This document shows positions 34,802 to 43,353 of a stretch of 64,000 nucleotides of DNA, piece after piece. Source of the DNA: Paenibacillus oleatilyticus (lineage in GTDB: Bacteria; Bacillota; Bacilli; Paenibacillales; NBRC-103111); assembly GCF_018998565.1 (NCBI RefSeq), contig NZ_JAHNZO010000031.1, positions 35,276 to 99,275 on the forward strand, in the 5' to 3' direction. Each line of letters starts with the position of its first letter. Position 1 is the stretch's first letter. Made by a program: the position numbers and the translations under genes. Below the pieces are notes generated by a model, which searched no databases, had not been told where the DNA came from, and saw nothing but the letters and a program-made list of their open reading frames with translations.

Positions 34802-36649
34802 ATGAGTAAAGTAATCGGTATCGACCTTGGGACAACGAACTCCTGCGTAGCCGTCATGGAGGGCGGCGAGGCCGTCGTTATCCCGAACCCGGAAGGCAAC
34901 CGTACGACGCCTTCCGTCGTAGGCTTCAAGAAAGACGGCGAGCGCGTCGTCGGCGAAACGGCGAAACGCCAAGCCATTACGAACCCTGACCGTACGATCA
35001 TCTCCATCAAGCGTCATATGGGGACGAACCACAAAGAAGTAATTGACGGCAAAGAGTACACGCCGCAAGAAATTTCGGCGATCATTTTGCAGAAGCTGAA
35101 AGCCGATGCGGAAGCTTATCTTGGCCAATCGGTCACGCAAGCCGTTATTACCGTTCCGGCCTACTTCAACGACAGCCAACGTCAAGCGACGAAGGACGCA
35201 GGCAAAATTGCGGGACTCGAAGTGCTGCGGATCGTTAACGAGCCGACGGCAGCGGCTCTGGCATACGGGCTGGAGAAAAGCGAAGACCAAACGATTCTCG
35301 TATACGACCTTGGCGGCGGTACGTTCGACGTGTCCATTCTGGAGCTTGGCGACGGCTTCTTCGAAGTTAAAGCGACCAGCGGGGACAACCGTTTGGGCGG
35401 CGACGATTTCGACCAAGTCATCATCGATCACCTCGTGGCCGAGTTCAAAAAAGAGCAAGGCATCGATTTGAGCAAAGACAAAGCGGCGGTTCAACGTCTG
35501 AAAGATGCAGCCGAAAAAGCGAAAAAAGAGCTGTCCGGCGTTCTGACGACGACGATCTCCCTGCCGTTTATTACGGTTGTGGACGGCGTGCCACAGCACT
35601 TGGAGATGAACCTGACCCGCGCCAAATTCGAAGAGCTTTCCGCCGAGCTGGTGGAAAGAACGATGGGGCCGACCCGTCAAGCTCTGAGCGATGCGGGCCT
35701 TAGCGCGAACCAAATCGACAAAATCGTATTGGTCGGCGGTTCCACGCGGATTCCGGCCGTTCAAGAAGCCGTTAAACGGCTGACGGGCAAAGAGCCGCAT
35801 AAAGGCGTTAACCCGGACGAAGTCGTCGCGCTCGGCGCTGCCGTGCAAGCGGGCGTACTCACAGGCGACGTTAAAGACGTCGTATTGCTCGACGTGACTC
35901 CGCTGTCCTTGGGGATCGAAACCGCAGGCGGCGTATTTACGAAAATGATCGACCGCAACACGACGATTCCGACGACGAAATCGCAGGTGTTCTCCACTTA
36001 TGCGGACAACCAGCCGAGCGTGGAAATCCACGTTCTGCAAGGGGAGCGCGCGATGGCGGCCGACAACAAAACGCTGGGCCGCTTCATCTTGGGCGATATT
36101 CCGCTCGCGCCCCGCGGCGTGCCGCAAATCGAAGTTACGTTCGACATCGATGCCAACGGTATCGTTAATGTCAGCGCATTGGATAAAGGCACCGGCAAAA
36201 GCCAAAAAATTACGATCACGTCTTCCAGCGGTTTGTCCGAAGAGGAAATCGACCGCATGATGAAAGACGCGGAATCGCATGCCGACGAAGACCGCAAGCG
36301 CAAGGATCTTGTTGAAGCCCGCAACCAAGCGGATCAGCTCGTCTATTCCGTTGACAAGACGATTAAAGATCTGGGCGATAAAGTCGACCAGGCTGAAATC
36401 GACAAAGCGAATGCGGCGAAAGACAAAGTGAAAAAAGCGCTTGAAGGCAACAACCTTGACGAGATCAAAGCAGCGACCGAGGAGCTGACGCAAGTCGTTC
36501 AGCAGCTTTCCACGAAGCTGTATGAGCAAGCGGCGCAGCAGGCTCAAGCGGCCGGCGGCGCAGATACCGAAGGCGCGCAAGGCGCAGCCAAAGGCAAAGA
36601 CAACGTGGTAGACGCGGATTACGAAGTGGTCGACGAGAACAAGAAGTAA
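34802..36649 (+). CDS. dnaK: Molecular chaperone DnaK (Hsp70)
   Basis: DnaK is the central Hsp70 chaperone. The 615-residue protein has the nucleotide-binding domain (GIDLGTTNSCVAVMEGG, VYDLGGGTFDVSIL, LVGGSTRIPAVQ), linker DVTPLSLGIE, the peptide-binding domain and lid, and a short acidic tail (DADYEVVDENKK). It shows the Gram-positive gap in the ATPase domain, having EKSEDQTILVYD rather than the longer proteobacterial form. AAGGAGG precedes the ATG. A reverse-strand frame of 595 codons over it is a shadow. Confidence 0.98.
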   Translation: MSKVIGIDLGTTNSCVAVMEGGEAVVIPNPEGNRTTPSVVGFKKDGERVVGETAKRQAITNPDRTIISIKRHMGTNHKEVIDGKEYTPQEISAIILQKLKADAEAYLGQSVTQAVITVPAYFNDSQRQATKDAGKIAGLEVLRIVNEPTAAALAYGLEKSEDQTILVYDLGGGTFDVSILELGDGFFEVKATSGDNRLGGDDFDQVIIDHLVAEFKKEQGIDLSKDKAAVQRLKDAAEKAKKELSGVLTTTISLPFITVVDGVPQHLEMNLTRAKFEELSAELVERTMGPTRQALSDAGLSANQIDKIVLVGGSTRIPAVQEAVKRLTGKEPHKGVNPDEVVALGAAVQAGVLTGDVKDVVLLDVTPLSLGIETAGGVFTKMIDRNTTIPTTKSQVFSTYADNQPSVEIHVLQGERAMAADNKTLGRFILGDIPLAPRGVPQIEVTFDIDANGIVNVSALDKGTGKSQKITITSSSGLSEEEIDRMMKDAESHADEDRKRKDLVEARNQADQLVYSVDKTIKDLGDKVDQAEIDKANAAKDKVKKALEGNNLDEIKAATEELTQVVQQLSTKLYEQAAQQAQAAGGADTEGAQGAAKGKDNVVDADYEVVDENKK

Positions 36650-36670
36650 TAACCCTTGCGGTTAGCAGGA

Positions 36671-36704
36671 AGTCAAAGCCGGCATTCGGCTTTGACTTTC
36701 CGTT
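36671..36704 (+). terminator. Intra-operon hairpin between dnaK and dnaJ
   Basis: AGTCAAAGCCG-GCATT-CGGCTTTGACT (36671-36697) is a perfect 11-bp stem followed by TTCCGTTT. It may partly terminate or process the message, lowering dnaJ relative to dnaK, as hairpins in other dnaK operons do. Confidence 0.65.
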
Positions 36705-36731
36705 TGTCGCCCGGGGAGTGGGAGTGGAACG

Positions 36732-37847
36732 ATGAGTAAACGCGATTACTATGAAGTGCTTGGAGTAGGCAAGGACGCTTCCCAAGAGGATATCAAGAAA
36801 GCTTACCGCAAGCTCGCCCGCCAATACCACCCGGACGTGAACAAGGCGGACGATGCCGAGTCCAAGTTCAAAGAAGCGAAGGAAGCGTACGACGTCCTGA
36901 GCGACGATCAGAAGAAAGCGCAGTACGACCGCTTCGGTCATGTCGACCCGAATCAAGGGATGGGCGGCGGCTTTAACGGTGCCGACTTCGGCGGCTTTGG
37001 CGATATTTTCGATATGTTCTTCGGCGGCGGCCAGCGCCGCAATCCGAACGCACCGCAGCGGGGCGGCGACCTGCAATATACGCTGACCATTGAATTCAAG
37101 GAAGCGGTATTCGGCAAAAAGACCGACATCCACATTCCACGCACGGAAACGTGCGATACGTGTCAAGGCAGCGGCGCGAAGCCGGGAACGAAGCCTGAAA
37201 CGTGCGGCGTCTGTCACGGGTCCGGGCAGCAGGAGGTCGTGCAAAATACGGCCTTCGGTCGAATCGTCAACCGCCGGGTGTGCTCCGCTTGTCAAGGACA
37301 GGGAAGAATTATCAAAGACAAATGCGGAACGTGCCATGGCTCGGGGAAAGTCAAGAAGCAGCGCACGATCAGCCTGAACATTCCGGCAGGCGTGGATGAT
37401 GGGGCGCAGCTTCGCGTGACGGGAGAAGGCGAAGCCGGGACGCGGGGGGGTCCTCCGGGAGACCTGTACGTCGTGATTCGCGTCAAATCGCACGAATTTT
37501 TCGAGCGCGAAGGCGACGACATTTACTGCGAAGTGCCTCTGACGTTCGCGCAAGCGGCCCTTGGGGACGAAATCGAAATTCCGACGCTGACGGAGAAGGT
37601 GAAGCTGAAAATTCCGGCCGGCACGCAGACGGATACGTATTTCCGCCTGAAAGGAAAAGGCGTTCCGCGGCTTCGCGGGTACGGTCAAGGCGACCAGCAC
37701 GTGAAGGTGGTTGTCGTTACGCCGACCAACATGAACGACGAGCAGCGGGAGCTGCTGCGCGAATTCGCGCGGCTCAGCGGCGAGCATACGCACGAGCAAA
37801 ATCAATCGATTTTCGAGCGGATGAAAAAGGCATTTTTAGGCGATTAA
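36732..37847 (+). CDS. dnaJ: Chaperone DnaJ (Hsp40)
   Basis: DnaJ stimulates DnaK ATPase and delivers substrates. The 371-residue protein is a full class I DnaJ: J domain with HPD at 33-35, a Gly/Phe-rich linker, four zinc repeats (CDTCQGSG, CGVCHGSG, CSACQGQG, CGTCHGSG) and the C-terminal substrate-binding domains. A strong terminator follows 17 bases after its stop. Confidence 0.97.
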   Translation: MSKRDYYEVLGVGKDASQEDIKKAYRKLARQYHPDVNKADDAESKFKEAKEAYDVLSDDQKKAQYDRFGHVDPNQGMGGGFNGADFGGFGDIFDMFFGGGQRRNPNAPQRGGDLQYTLTIEFKEAVFGKKTDIHIPRTETCDTCQGSGAKPGTKPETCGVCHGSGQQEVVQNTAFGRIVNRRVCSACQGQGRIIKDKCGTCHGSGKVKKQRTISLNIPAGVDDGAQLRVTGEGEAGTRGGPPGDLYVVIRVKSHEFFEREGDDIYCEVPLTFAQAALGDEIEIPTLTEKVKLKIPAGTQTDTYFRLKGKGVPRLRGYGQGDQHVKVVVVTPTNMNDEQRELLREFARLSGEHTHEQNQSIFERMKKAFLGD

Positions 37848-37864
37848 GCGGATCAGAAGCATAC

Positions 37865-37902
37865 GAAAGCACGGCGGCGATTTTTCGCTGCGGTGCTTTT
37901 TT
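37865..37902 (+). terminator. dnaK operon terminator
   Basis: GAAAGCAC..GCGGCG pairs with CGCTGC..GTGCTTTTTT, ending in six T. It marks the operon end; in B. subtilis dnaJ is instead followed closely by prmA. Confidence 0.82.
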
Positions 37903-37983
37903 GCATATTTTCCATCCCATTGGCGGACAATACAGGAGGTGGTTATTTAAACCGTATAGACTACGTGAAGGAGGAAAACTGAC

Positions 37984-38142
37984 ATGAGCGAAAATGAACG
38001 TCAGGCCAATCAAGCGAATCGGCAGCTGCCCATCGCTACAAACGAAGACGTCGAATTTACTTCCGAATTGGCGGACCAAGCGGACGTTGCGGCGCGGGAG
38101 CGTGCGGCGGATGCCGATGAGAGACAACAAGGGCAAGCGTAG
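37984..38142 (+). CDS. YfhD family small protein
   Basis: This 52-residue acidic protein matches the YfhD pattern of spore formers: LPIATNEDVEFTSELADQ in the middle and AADADERQQ at the end. The function is unknown; relatives occur in Bacillus and Paenibacillus. GAAGGAGGAAA precedes the ATG. It follows the dnaJ terminator and precedes another small gene by 18 bases, so the two may be cotranscribed. Confidence 0.7.
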   Translation: MSENERQANQANRQLPIATNEDVEFTSELADQADVAARERAADADERQQGQA

Positions 38143-38160
38143 GGAAGCGGGGTAATTCAC

Positions 38161-38556
38161 ATGGCTGAAAAAAGCATCTTGGCTTATTTCCAATCCCGGC
38201 AGCAAGCGGAGAGCTGCGTGCCGAAGCTGAAAGCCTTGCGTGCCGCCGATATTCAAATCGATCAATTCGGGGAGTATCCGGGGCATGGCGTGGAGGAAAC
38301 GTTCAATCCTTTAAGCAACAGCGATTTTCCGGGATTGGCCTATTTAACGCTCGGCGGGTCCGGTATGAGTCAGGATGCGCGGATATTGACCGCCGTCGAT
38401 GTGGATGCCAGCGGCATGGCCGACGGCAGCAGAGAGCTGCTGGCACCGGACCCGGAGGACATGACGCGCCGGGACATTCTGCTGACGGTCGTCCTGGATG
38501 AAGCGACCTACGACCAAGCGCTGCGGGTTATCCGCGAGGCGGGCGGCAACATCTGA
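38161..38556 (+). CDS. Hypothetical protein, 131 residues
   Basis: I do not recognise this family. The protein has a regular alpha/beta pattern: KSILAYFQSRQQAESCVPKL at the start resembles the opening of ferredoxin-like stress proteins (general stress protein 17M type), with a matching C-terminal LTVVLDEATYDQALRVIREAGG. The middle (60-100) is Gly/Asp/Ser-rich. No membrane segment or signal is present. The ribosome site is weak (GAAGCGGGG). Normal codon usage and a following terminator support it. Confidence 0.65.
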   Translation: MAEKSILAYFQSRQQAESCVPKLKALRAADIQIDQFGEYPGHGVEETFNPLSNSDFPGLAYLTLGGSGMSQDARILTAVDVDASGMADGSRELLAPDPEDMTRRDILLTVVLDEATYDQALRVIREAGGNI

Positions 38557-38589
38557 AGCCCGGCACAGCGGGTATTCGCAGCCGGTGAT

Positions 38590-38630
38590 AACGGTTCTTT
38601 GCATGTCCGACATGCGGGGAACCGTTTTTT
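38590..38630 (+). terminator. Terminator upstream of prmA
   Basis: AACGGTTC (38590-38597) pairs with GAACCGT (38619-38625), with an inner GCATG/CATGC stem and six T. It separates the two small genes from prmA. Confidence 0.82.
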
Positions 38631-38723
38631 GCATGCGGACGTGCCGTTTTACCCGCGCCCGTAATTGTTGTATACTAGGACTTACGTGTGCTTGCATAAG
38701 CAAAATATGGGAGGGAATACCCG

Positions 38724-39704
38724 GTGCGTTGGCATGAATTAACGGTACATACGACAGAAGAAGCAATCGAGATGATTTCGAATTTTATACACGAGTTTGG
38801 AGCAGGTGGCGTATCGATCGAGGAGTCCGGGACGCTCAACAAGAAGAGAGATACATCGCTCGGACAATGGTATGAGCTCCCGCTGAACGATATTCCGGAA
38901 GGTCGGGCCGTCATTAAAGGCTACTTCGCCGAAGGAACCGACATGGATTCGATTCTGGAAGAACTTAAGCGTTCCGTCGATCAGCTTGCGGAATACGATA
39001 TCGATACCGGCAATCCCGTCTACGAATTGAAGGACGTGGACGACGAAGATTGGGCGAACGCGTGGAAGCAGTACTTCAAGCCGCTGCGCGTAACGGACCG
39101 GCTCACGATTAAACCGACCTGGGAAGACTATACGCCGGAAGCGGACGAGCTGATTCTGGAGCTGGACCCCGGAATGGCCTTCGGCACGGGCACGCATGCG
39201 ACGACGTCCCTTTGCTTGCGCACCCTGGAGAGGGTTGTCCAAGGCGGCGAAGACGTGATTGACGTCGGCACGGGCTCGGGCATATTGGCCATTGCGGCCG
39301 CCAAGTTGGGCGCGAAGCATGTGCTGGCGCTTGACCTCGATCCGGTCGCCGTATCCAGCGCGACGGAGAACGTGCATCTGAACGGGCTGGATCAGCAGAT
39401 CACCGTTAAGCTGAGCGACCTGCTGCAGGTGCTGAATGAGCATAAAGCGGAAGCGGCCGGAAGCGGCGCGCTTGGTGTCAAGCTGCCCGTGCAGGTCGTT
39501 GTGGCGAACATTTTGGCCGAAATTATACTGCTGTTCGTACAGGACGTGTACGAGGTTCTGGAGTCGGGCGGACGCTATATCGTATCCGGCGTTATTAAGA
39601 GCAAGCAGCAGGCGGTGGAAGAAGCGTTGACCGCGGCGGGCTTCGAATTGATCGAGCAAACCGAGGAGCAGGATTGGGTTGTGCTCGTCGCTAGAAAGCC
39701 GTAG
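38724..39704 (+). CDS. prmA: Ribosomal protein L11 methyltransferase
   Basis: PrmA methylates ribosomal protein uL11. The 326-residue protein has an N-terminal recognition domain and the catalytic domain with LDPGMAFGTGTHATT, motif I DVGTGSGILAIAA and VVANILAEII. The start is GTG at 38724 after GGGAGGGAA. TATACT at 38671-38676 may be its -10 box. The order prmA-(protease)-rsmE-mtaB follows B. subtilis yqeT-yqeU-yqeV with one insertion. Confidence 0.95.
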   Translation: MRWHELTVHTTEEAIEMISNFIHEFGAGGVSIEESGTLNKKRDTSLGQWYELPLNDIPEGRAVIKGYFAEGTDMDSILEELKRSVDQLAEYDIDTGNPVYELKDVDDEDWANAWKQYFKPLRVTDRLTIKPTWEDYTPEADELILELDPGMAFGTGTHATTSLCLRTLERVVQGGEDVIDVGTGSGILAIAAAKLGAKHVLALDLDPVAVSSATENVHLNGLDQQITVKLSDLLQVLNEHKAEAAGSGALGVKLPVQVVVANILAEIILLFVQDVYEVLESGGRYIVSGVIKSKQQAVEEALTAAGFELIEQTEEQDWVVLVARKP

Positions 39705-39714
39705 GTGAGCCGAC

Positions 39715-40401
39715 ATGGATTGGAACTTTTTCGCCTACCCGTTGGAGGAAATGCCATTTGTTTTCCTTGTGCTGTTGATCGGCTTTACCGTGCATGAATT
39801 CGCGCACGCCTATTTTGCCGACCGGTTCGGCGATCCGACACCGCGGTCGATGGGGCGGCTCACGCTGAATCCGCGCGTGCACCTCGATCTGCTGGGAATG
39901 ATCTTTTTTCTGGTCGTCGGCATCGGATGGGCGAAGCCGGTTCTGGTCAACCGCAGCCATTTCAAAAAGCCCCGGCTGATGGGCATTATCGTCTCGTTAG
40001 CCGGGCCGCTCAGCAACTTGGTGCTTGCTTTCGTAAGCTTAATCCTGTTCTATGCGCTGATCCGTATGGGCGCGTTAACCGGAACGTCGCAAGGGGTAAG
40101 CTTGGCGATTCAGCTGTTTTTCACCCGGATGGTCCTGATGAATATTTTCTTGTTCATCCTTAACTTGATTCCATTCCCTCCGCTGGACGGCTACCGCATT
40201 GTAGAGGATTTGCTGCCGCGCCGCATCATGATGAAGATCAAACCTTACGAGCAGTGGCTGTTTTACGCGATTTTGCTGATGTTCTTCATCCCGCCGATCC
40301 GGAAGGTTACGCTGGGGCCGATCTTTGCGCTGCAGGGTCCTATATTTGAAGCGTTCGATTCCGTGGCGAAGCTGATATTCGGAGTAGGCGTCCGGGTGTG
40401 A
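39715..40401 (+). CDS. Site-2 protease family (M50) membrane metalloprotease
   Basis: This 228-residue integral membrane protein has the zinc motif HEFAH (residues 27-31) in its first helix region and NLIPFPPLDGYR (the M50 third-ligand NxxPxPxLDG motif) in a later helix. Soluble PDZ domains are absent, so it is a minimal site-2 protease like B. subtilis YwhC/YydH-type enzymes. The substrate is unknown. It begins ten bases after prmA and is probably cotranscribed with it. Cleavage of the anti-sigma factor at 21.1 kb is conceivable but unsupported. Confidence 0.85.
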   Translation: MDWNFFAYPLEEMPFVFLVLLIGFTVHEFAHAYFADRFGDPTPRSMGRLTLNPRVHLDLLGMIFFLVVGIGWAKPVLVNRSHFKKPRLMGIIVSLAGPLSNLVLAFVSLILFYALIRMGALTGTSQGVSLAIQLFFTRMVLMNIFLFILNLIPFPPLDGYRIVEDLLPRRIMMKIKPYEQWLFYAILLMFFIPPIRKVTLGPIFALQGPIFEAFDSVAKLIFGVGVRV

Positions 40402-40534
40402 TCGTTTCCGGTAATATTGGTTAATTTTCTTCGGAAACTGGCGTTTGGAACGAAAAAAGTGTATGATGAAGGATGACCGTTTCTACGTCTCGTATAAGCG
40501 GTCTACCTATTTTTGTGGAAGCGAAGGAAACGGA

Positions 40535-41311
40535 ATGCAGCGATATTTCATTCATCCGGACGAATTTACGGATGCTGTGGTTACGATAACCGGGGACGAT
40601 GCGCATCATTTGATTCGCGTGATGCGGGCGAAGCCGGGAGATACGTGCATTGTGAGCGACGGCGTAAGCCGGGAGGCGCTTGTACGCATTCGTTCTTTGG
40701 AGGACCGGCAGGTGACGGCGGATATTGTGGACCGTCTGCCGATGGAGAACGAAGCGGCGGTTGACGTATGGATCGCTCAAAGCCTGCCCAAAGGGGACAA
40801 GATGGAGCTTGTCATCCAGAAAGGGACGGAAATCGGTGCGGTCCGCTTTTTGCCGTTCGTTTCGGAGCGTACGGTCGTTCAATTGGACGGCAAAAAGGAA
40901 GGCAAGCGGCTCGAACGCTGGCAGAAAATTGCCAAAGAAGCGGCCGAGCAGGCGCACCGCAACCGCGTTCCGGCGGTCGAATCCGTGCTCTCCTGGAAGG
41001 AGCTGCTGCGAACGGCTTCGGAGGCGGACGCCGCCTGGATCTGCTATGAGAAGCAGGACGCGCAGCAGCTTCGCCGGGCGATACGGGAAGCGGTAACCAA
41101 GAGAAGCGACCGGACCGACGGAAGCCGCGTCAAGCTGATGCTTATCGTAGGACCCGAGGGCGGGTTCAGCGAGCGGGAAGTTTCGGAGGCGGAGGCGGCT
41201 GGCTGCGTGGCGGTCGGCTTGGGCAAACGAATTTTACGGACGGAGACGGCCGCCATGGTCGGACTCACATGCATTTTATACGAATCCGGAGAGATGGGGG
41301 GAGAACAATAA
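40535..41311 (+). CDS. rsmE: 16S rRNA (uracil-1498-N3) methyltransferase
   Basis: RsmE methylates U1498 of 16S rRNA. The 258-residue SPOUT-fold protein shows MQRYFIHPDEF at the start, GDDAHHLIRVMRAKPGD, and the knot motifs IVGPEGGFSEREV and LGKRILRTETA. ATG 40535 gives the family length; the frame open from 40445 adds unrelated residues. Its stop codon directly abuts the mtaB start. Confidence 0.95.
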   Translation: MQRYFIHPDEFTDAVVTITGDDAHHLIRVMRAKPGDTCIVSDGVSREALVRIRSLEDRQVTADIVDRLPMENEAAVDVWIAQSLPKGDKMELVIQKGTEIGAVRFLPFVSERTVVQLDGKKEGKRLERWQKIAKEAAEQAHRNRVPAVESVLSWKELLRTASEADAAWICYEKQDAQQLRRAIREAVTKRSDRTDGSRVKLMLIVGPEGGFSEREVSEAEAAGCVAVGLGKRILRTETAAMVGLTCILYESGEMGGEQ

Positions 41312-42718
41312 ATGGCAACCGTCGCTTTTCATACGCTCGGATGCAAAGTCAACTTCTACGATACGGAAGCGATCTGGCAGCTGTTTAAACAGGAGGGCTA
41401 CGAGCAGGTTGATTTCGAGTCGACAGCCGATGTCTATGTCGTCAATACCTGTACGGTGACCAACACGGGGGACAAAAAAAGCCGCCAGATGATTCGGCGC
41501 GCCATTCGCAGAAACCCGGAGGCGATCGTCGCGGTGACCGGCTGCTACGCGCAAACGTCGCCGGCCGAAATCATGGCGATTCCGGGCGTCGATCTGGTCA
41601 TCGGAACGCAGGACCGAGACAAAATCATGCCTTACGTGAAACAGCTGGAGCAGGAGCGTCAGCCGATCAACGCGGTGCGCAATATTATGAAAACACGCGC
41701 GTTCGAAGAGCTGGACGTGCCGGACTTTTCGGATCGTACGCGCGCTTTCCTGAAAATTCAGGAGGGCTGTAACAACTTCTGTACCTTCTGTATTATACCG
41801 TGGTCGCGCGGCCTCATGCGCAGCCGCGAGCCGCAAAGCGTGCTGAATCAAGCCCGCATGCTCGTCGACGCCGGTTATCAGGAGATCGTGCTGACGGGGA
41901 TTCATACCGGTGGCTACGGGGAGGATATGGAGGATTACAGCCTCGCCAAGCTACTGTGGGATCTGGACAAGGTCGACGGCCTGAAGCGGATTCGCATCAG
42001 TTCGATCGAGGCGAGCCAAATTACCGACGAGGTGCTTGAGGTGCTGCAAGCCTCGGACAAAATGTGCCGTCATCTGCACATTCCGCTGCAAGCCGGAGAC
42101 GACGAAGTGCTTAAGCGGATGCGCCGGAAATATACGACGGAGCAATTTGCCCGCAAGATCGAGCACATCCACCGGATTATGCCGGGCGTCGCGATTACGA
42201 CGGACGTGATCGTCGGTTTCCCGGGGGAAACGGACGAGATGTTCCGCCGCGGATACCAGTTTATGGAACAGATGAAATTTTCGGAAATGCACGTCTTTCC
42301 GTACTCCAAGCGGACCGGTACGCCGGCTGCGCGGATGGAGGATCAGATTGACGAGGAAATCAAAAACGCCCGCGTACACGAGCTGATCGATTTGTCCGAA
42401 AGGATGCAGCTCAGCTACGCGGAGACGTTTGTCGGCCAAGTGCTGGAGGTCATTCCGGAGCGGGACTACAAAGGTCAGCCGGGAAGCGGCCTGCTCATGG
42501 GCTATTCGGACAACTACCTGCAGCTCGTGTTCGAAGGCAGCGAGGACTGGATCGGCCAAGTGTGCCGGGTGAAGGTCACCGAAGCCGGAGTCAACGAGTG
42601 CCGCGGCCAGCTGGTCCGCGCCCCCGAAGCGGGAGCCGTGCACCTGCCGTCCAGAGCGACGGGCACGGGAGCTTCGGCCGAGACGATTCCGGGACAAGCG
42701 GCTAAAGCGATCGTATAA
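41312..42718 (+). CDS. mtaB: tRNA ms2t6A methylthiotransferase MtaB
   Basis: MtaB adds a methylthio group to t6A37 in ANN-decoding tRNAs. The 468-residue protein has the N-terminal MTTase domain (LGCKVNFYDTEA, NTCTVTN, VTGCYAQ; three cysteines for one cluster), the radical SAM motif CNNFCTFC, and a C-terminal TRAM-like region. Its last ~35 residues are a Gly/Ala/Ser/Thr-rich tail beyond the usual end. The start follows the rsmE stop with no gap. Confidence 0.94.
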   Translation: MATVAFHTLGCKVNFYDTEAIWQLFKQEGYEQVDFESTADVYVVNTCTVTNTGDKKSRQMIRRAIRRNPEAIVAVTGCYAQTSPAEIMAIPGVDLVIGTQDRDKIMPYVKQLEQERQPINAVRNIMKTRAFEELDVPDFSDRTRAFLKIQEGCNNFCTFCIIPWSRGLMRSREPQSVLNQARMLVDAGYQEIVLTGIHTGGYGEDMEDYSLAKLLWDLDKVDGLKRIRISSIEASQITDEVLEVLQASDKMCRHLHIPLQAGDDEVLKRMRRKYTTEQFARKIEHIHRIMPGVAITTDVIVGFPGETDEMFRRGYQFMEQMKFSEMHVFPYSKRTGTPAARMEDQIDEEIKNARVHELIDLSERMQLSYAETFVGQVLEVIPERDYKGQPGSGLLMGYSDNYLQLVFEGSEDWIGQVCRVKVTEAGVNECRGQLVRAPEAGAVHLPSRATGTGASAETIPGQAAKAIV

Positions 42719-42854
42719 GCTGAAAAACGAAGGATTTCATTCGACGATAGGCAGGCGCGTCTTCCTGCGGCATCCGTGATTCAAGCCGCCGGTAAGACCG
42801 CCTGCGTCCGCCGGGTGAAGTCCTTTCGATTTCCAATAGGAAAGGGTGATGTCG

Positions 42855-43286
42855 ATGAAGGAAATTTCGGCAGGTGGCGTGGTGTTTCGCAAAATCGGAA
42901 ACGACGTGCAGGTGCAAATGATCCAGGACCGGTACGGCAAAATTACGCTGCCGAAAGGCAAGATGGAAGCCGGGGAAACGATAGAGCAAACGGCGCTGCG
43001 TGAAATTCTCGAAGAAACGGGAATTACGGGAACCATCGTGCGTCCGCTGGAGACGATCACGTACCAATTCGCCATGAACGGCGGGGTCATCGACAAAGAG
43101 GTCCACTATTTTCTGGTGGAAGCGACCGGTGGCACCTTGCAAGCGCAGATCGAGGAAATCCGCGGCGTCGAATGGCTTCATCCTCTGGAGGCATGGCATC
43201 AGCAAACGCATTCCGGATACGGGAACAATGATTCGGTTTTGCAAAAGGCGCTGAATGCGCTGGGCTATGAAGTGAACGGACAATGA
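42855..43286 (+). CDS. Nudix hydrolase
   Basis: This 143-residue protein carries a complete Nudix box, GKMEAGETIEQTALREIL followed by EETGI (GX5EX7REUXEEXGU), so it should hydrolyse a nucleoside diphosphate linked to another group. Family members include MutT and dinucleoside polyphosphate hydrolases; the substrate cannot be assigned. ATG 42855 has AAAGGG eight bases upstream; in-frame ATG 42849 is closer to it. Confidence 0.88.
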   Translation: MKEISAGGVVFRKIGNDVQVQMIQDRYGKITLPKGKMEAGETIEQTALREILEETGITGTIVRPLETITYQFAMNGGVIDKEVHYFLVEATGGTLQAQIEEIRGVEWLHPLEAWHQQTHSGYGNNDSVLQKALNALGYEVNGQ

Positions 43287-43353
43287 CCGGATTTGACCTG
43301 ACACGGGGGCTCAGCGGCACCTCGTCGTACTAAACATTGGGAGGACTTCGGCC

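Noticed and set aside
34793..36580. 595-codon reverse frame opposite dnaK
   Set aside because: Antisense of dnaK is well known to stay open because of codon bias and has been misannotated elsewhere as NAD-specific glutamate dehydrogenase. No start signals support it.
39715..40401. Site-2 protease as the dedicated activator of the ECF sigma factor at 20.5 kb
   Set aside because: The genes are 19 kb apart, and this minimal protease lacks the PDZ domain of RasP/RseP, so no specific link is supported.
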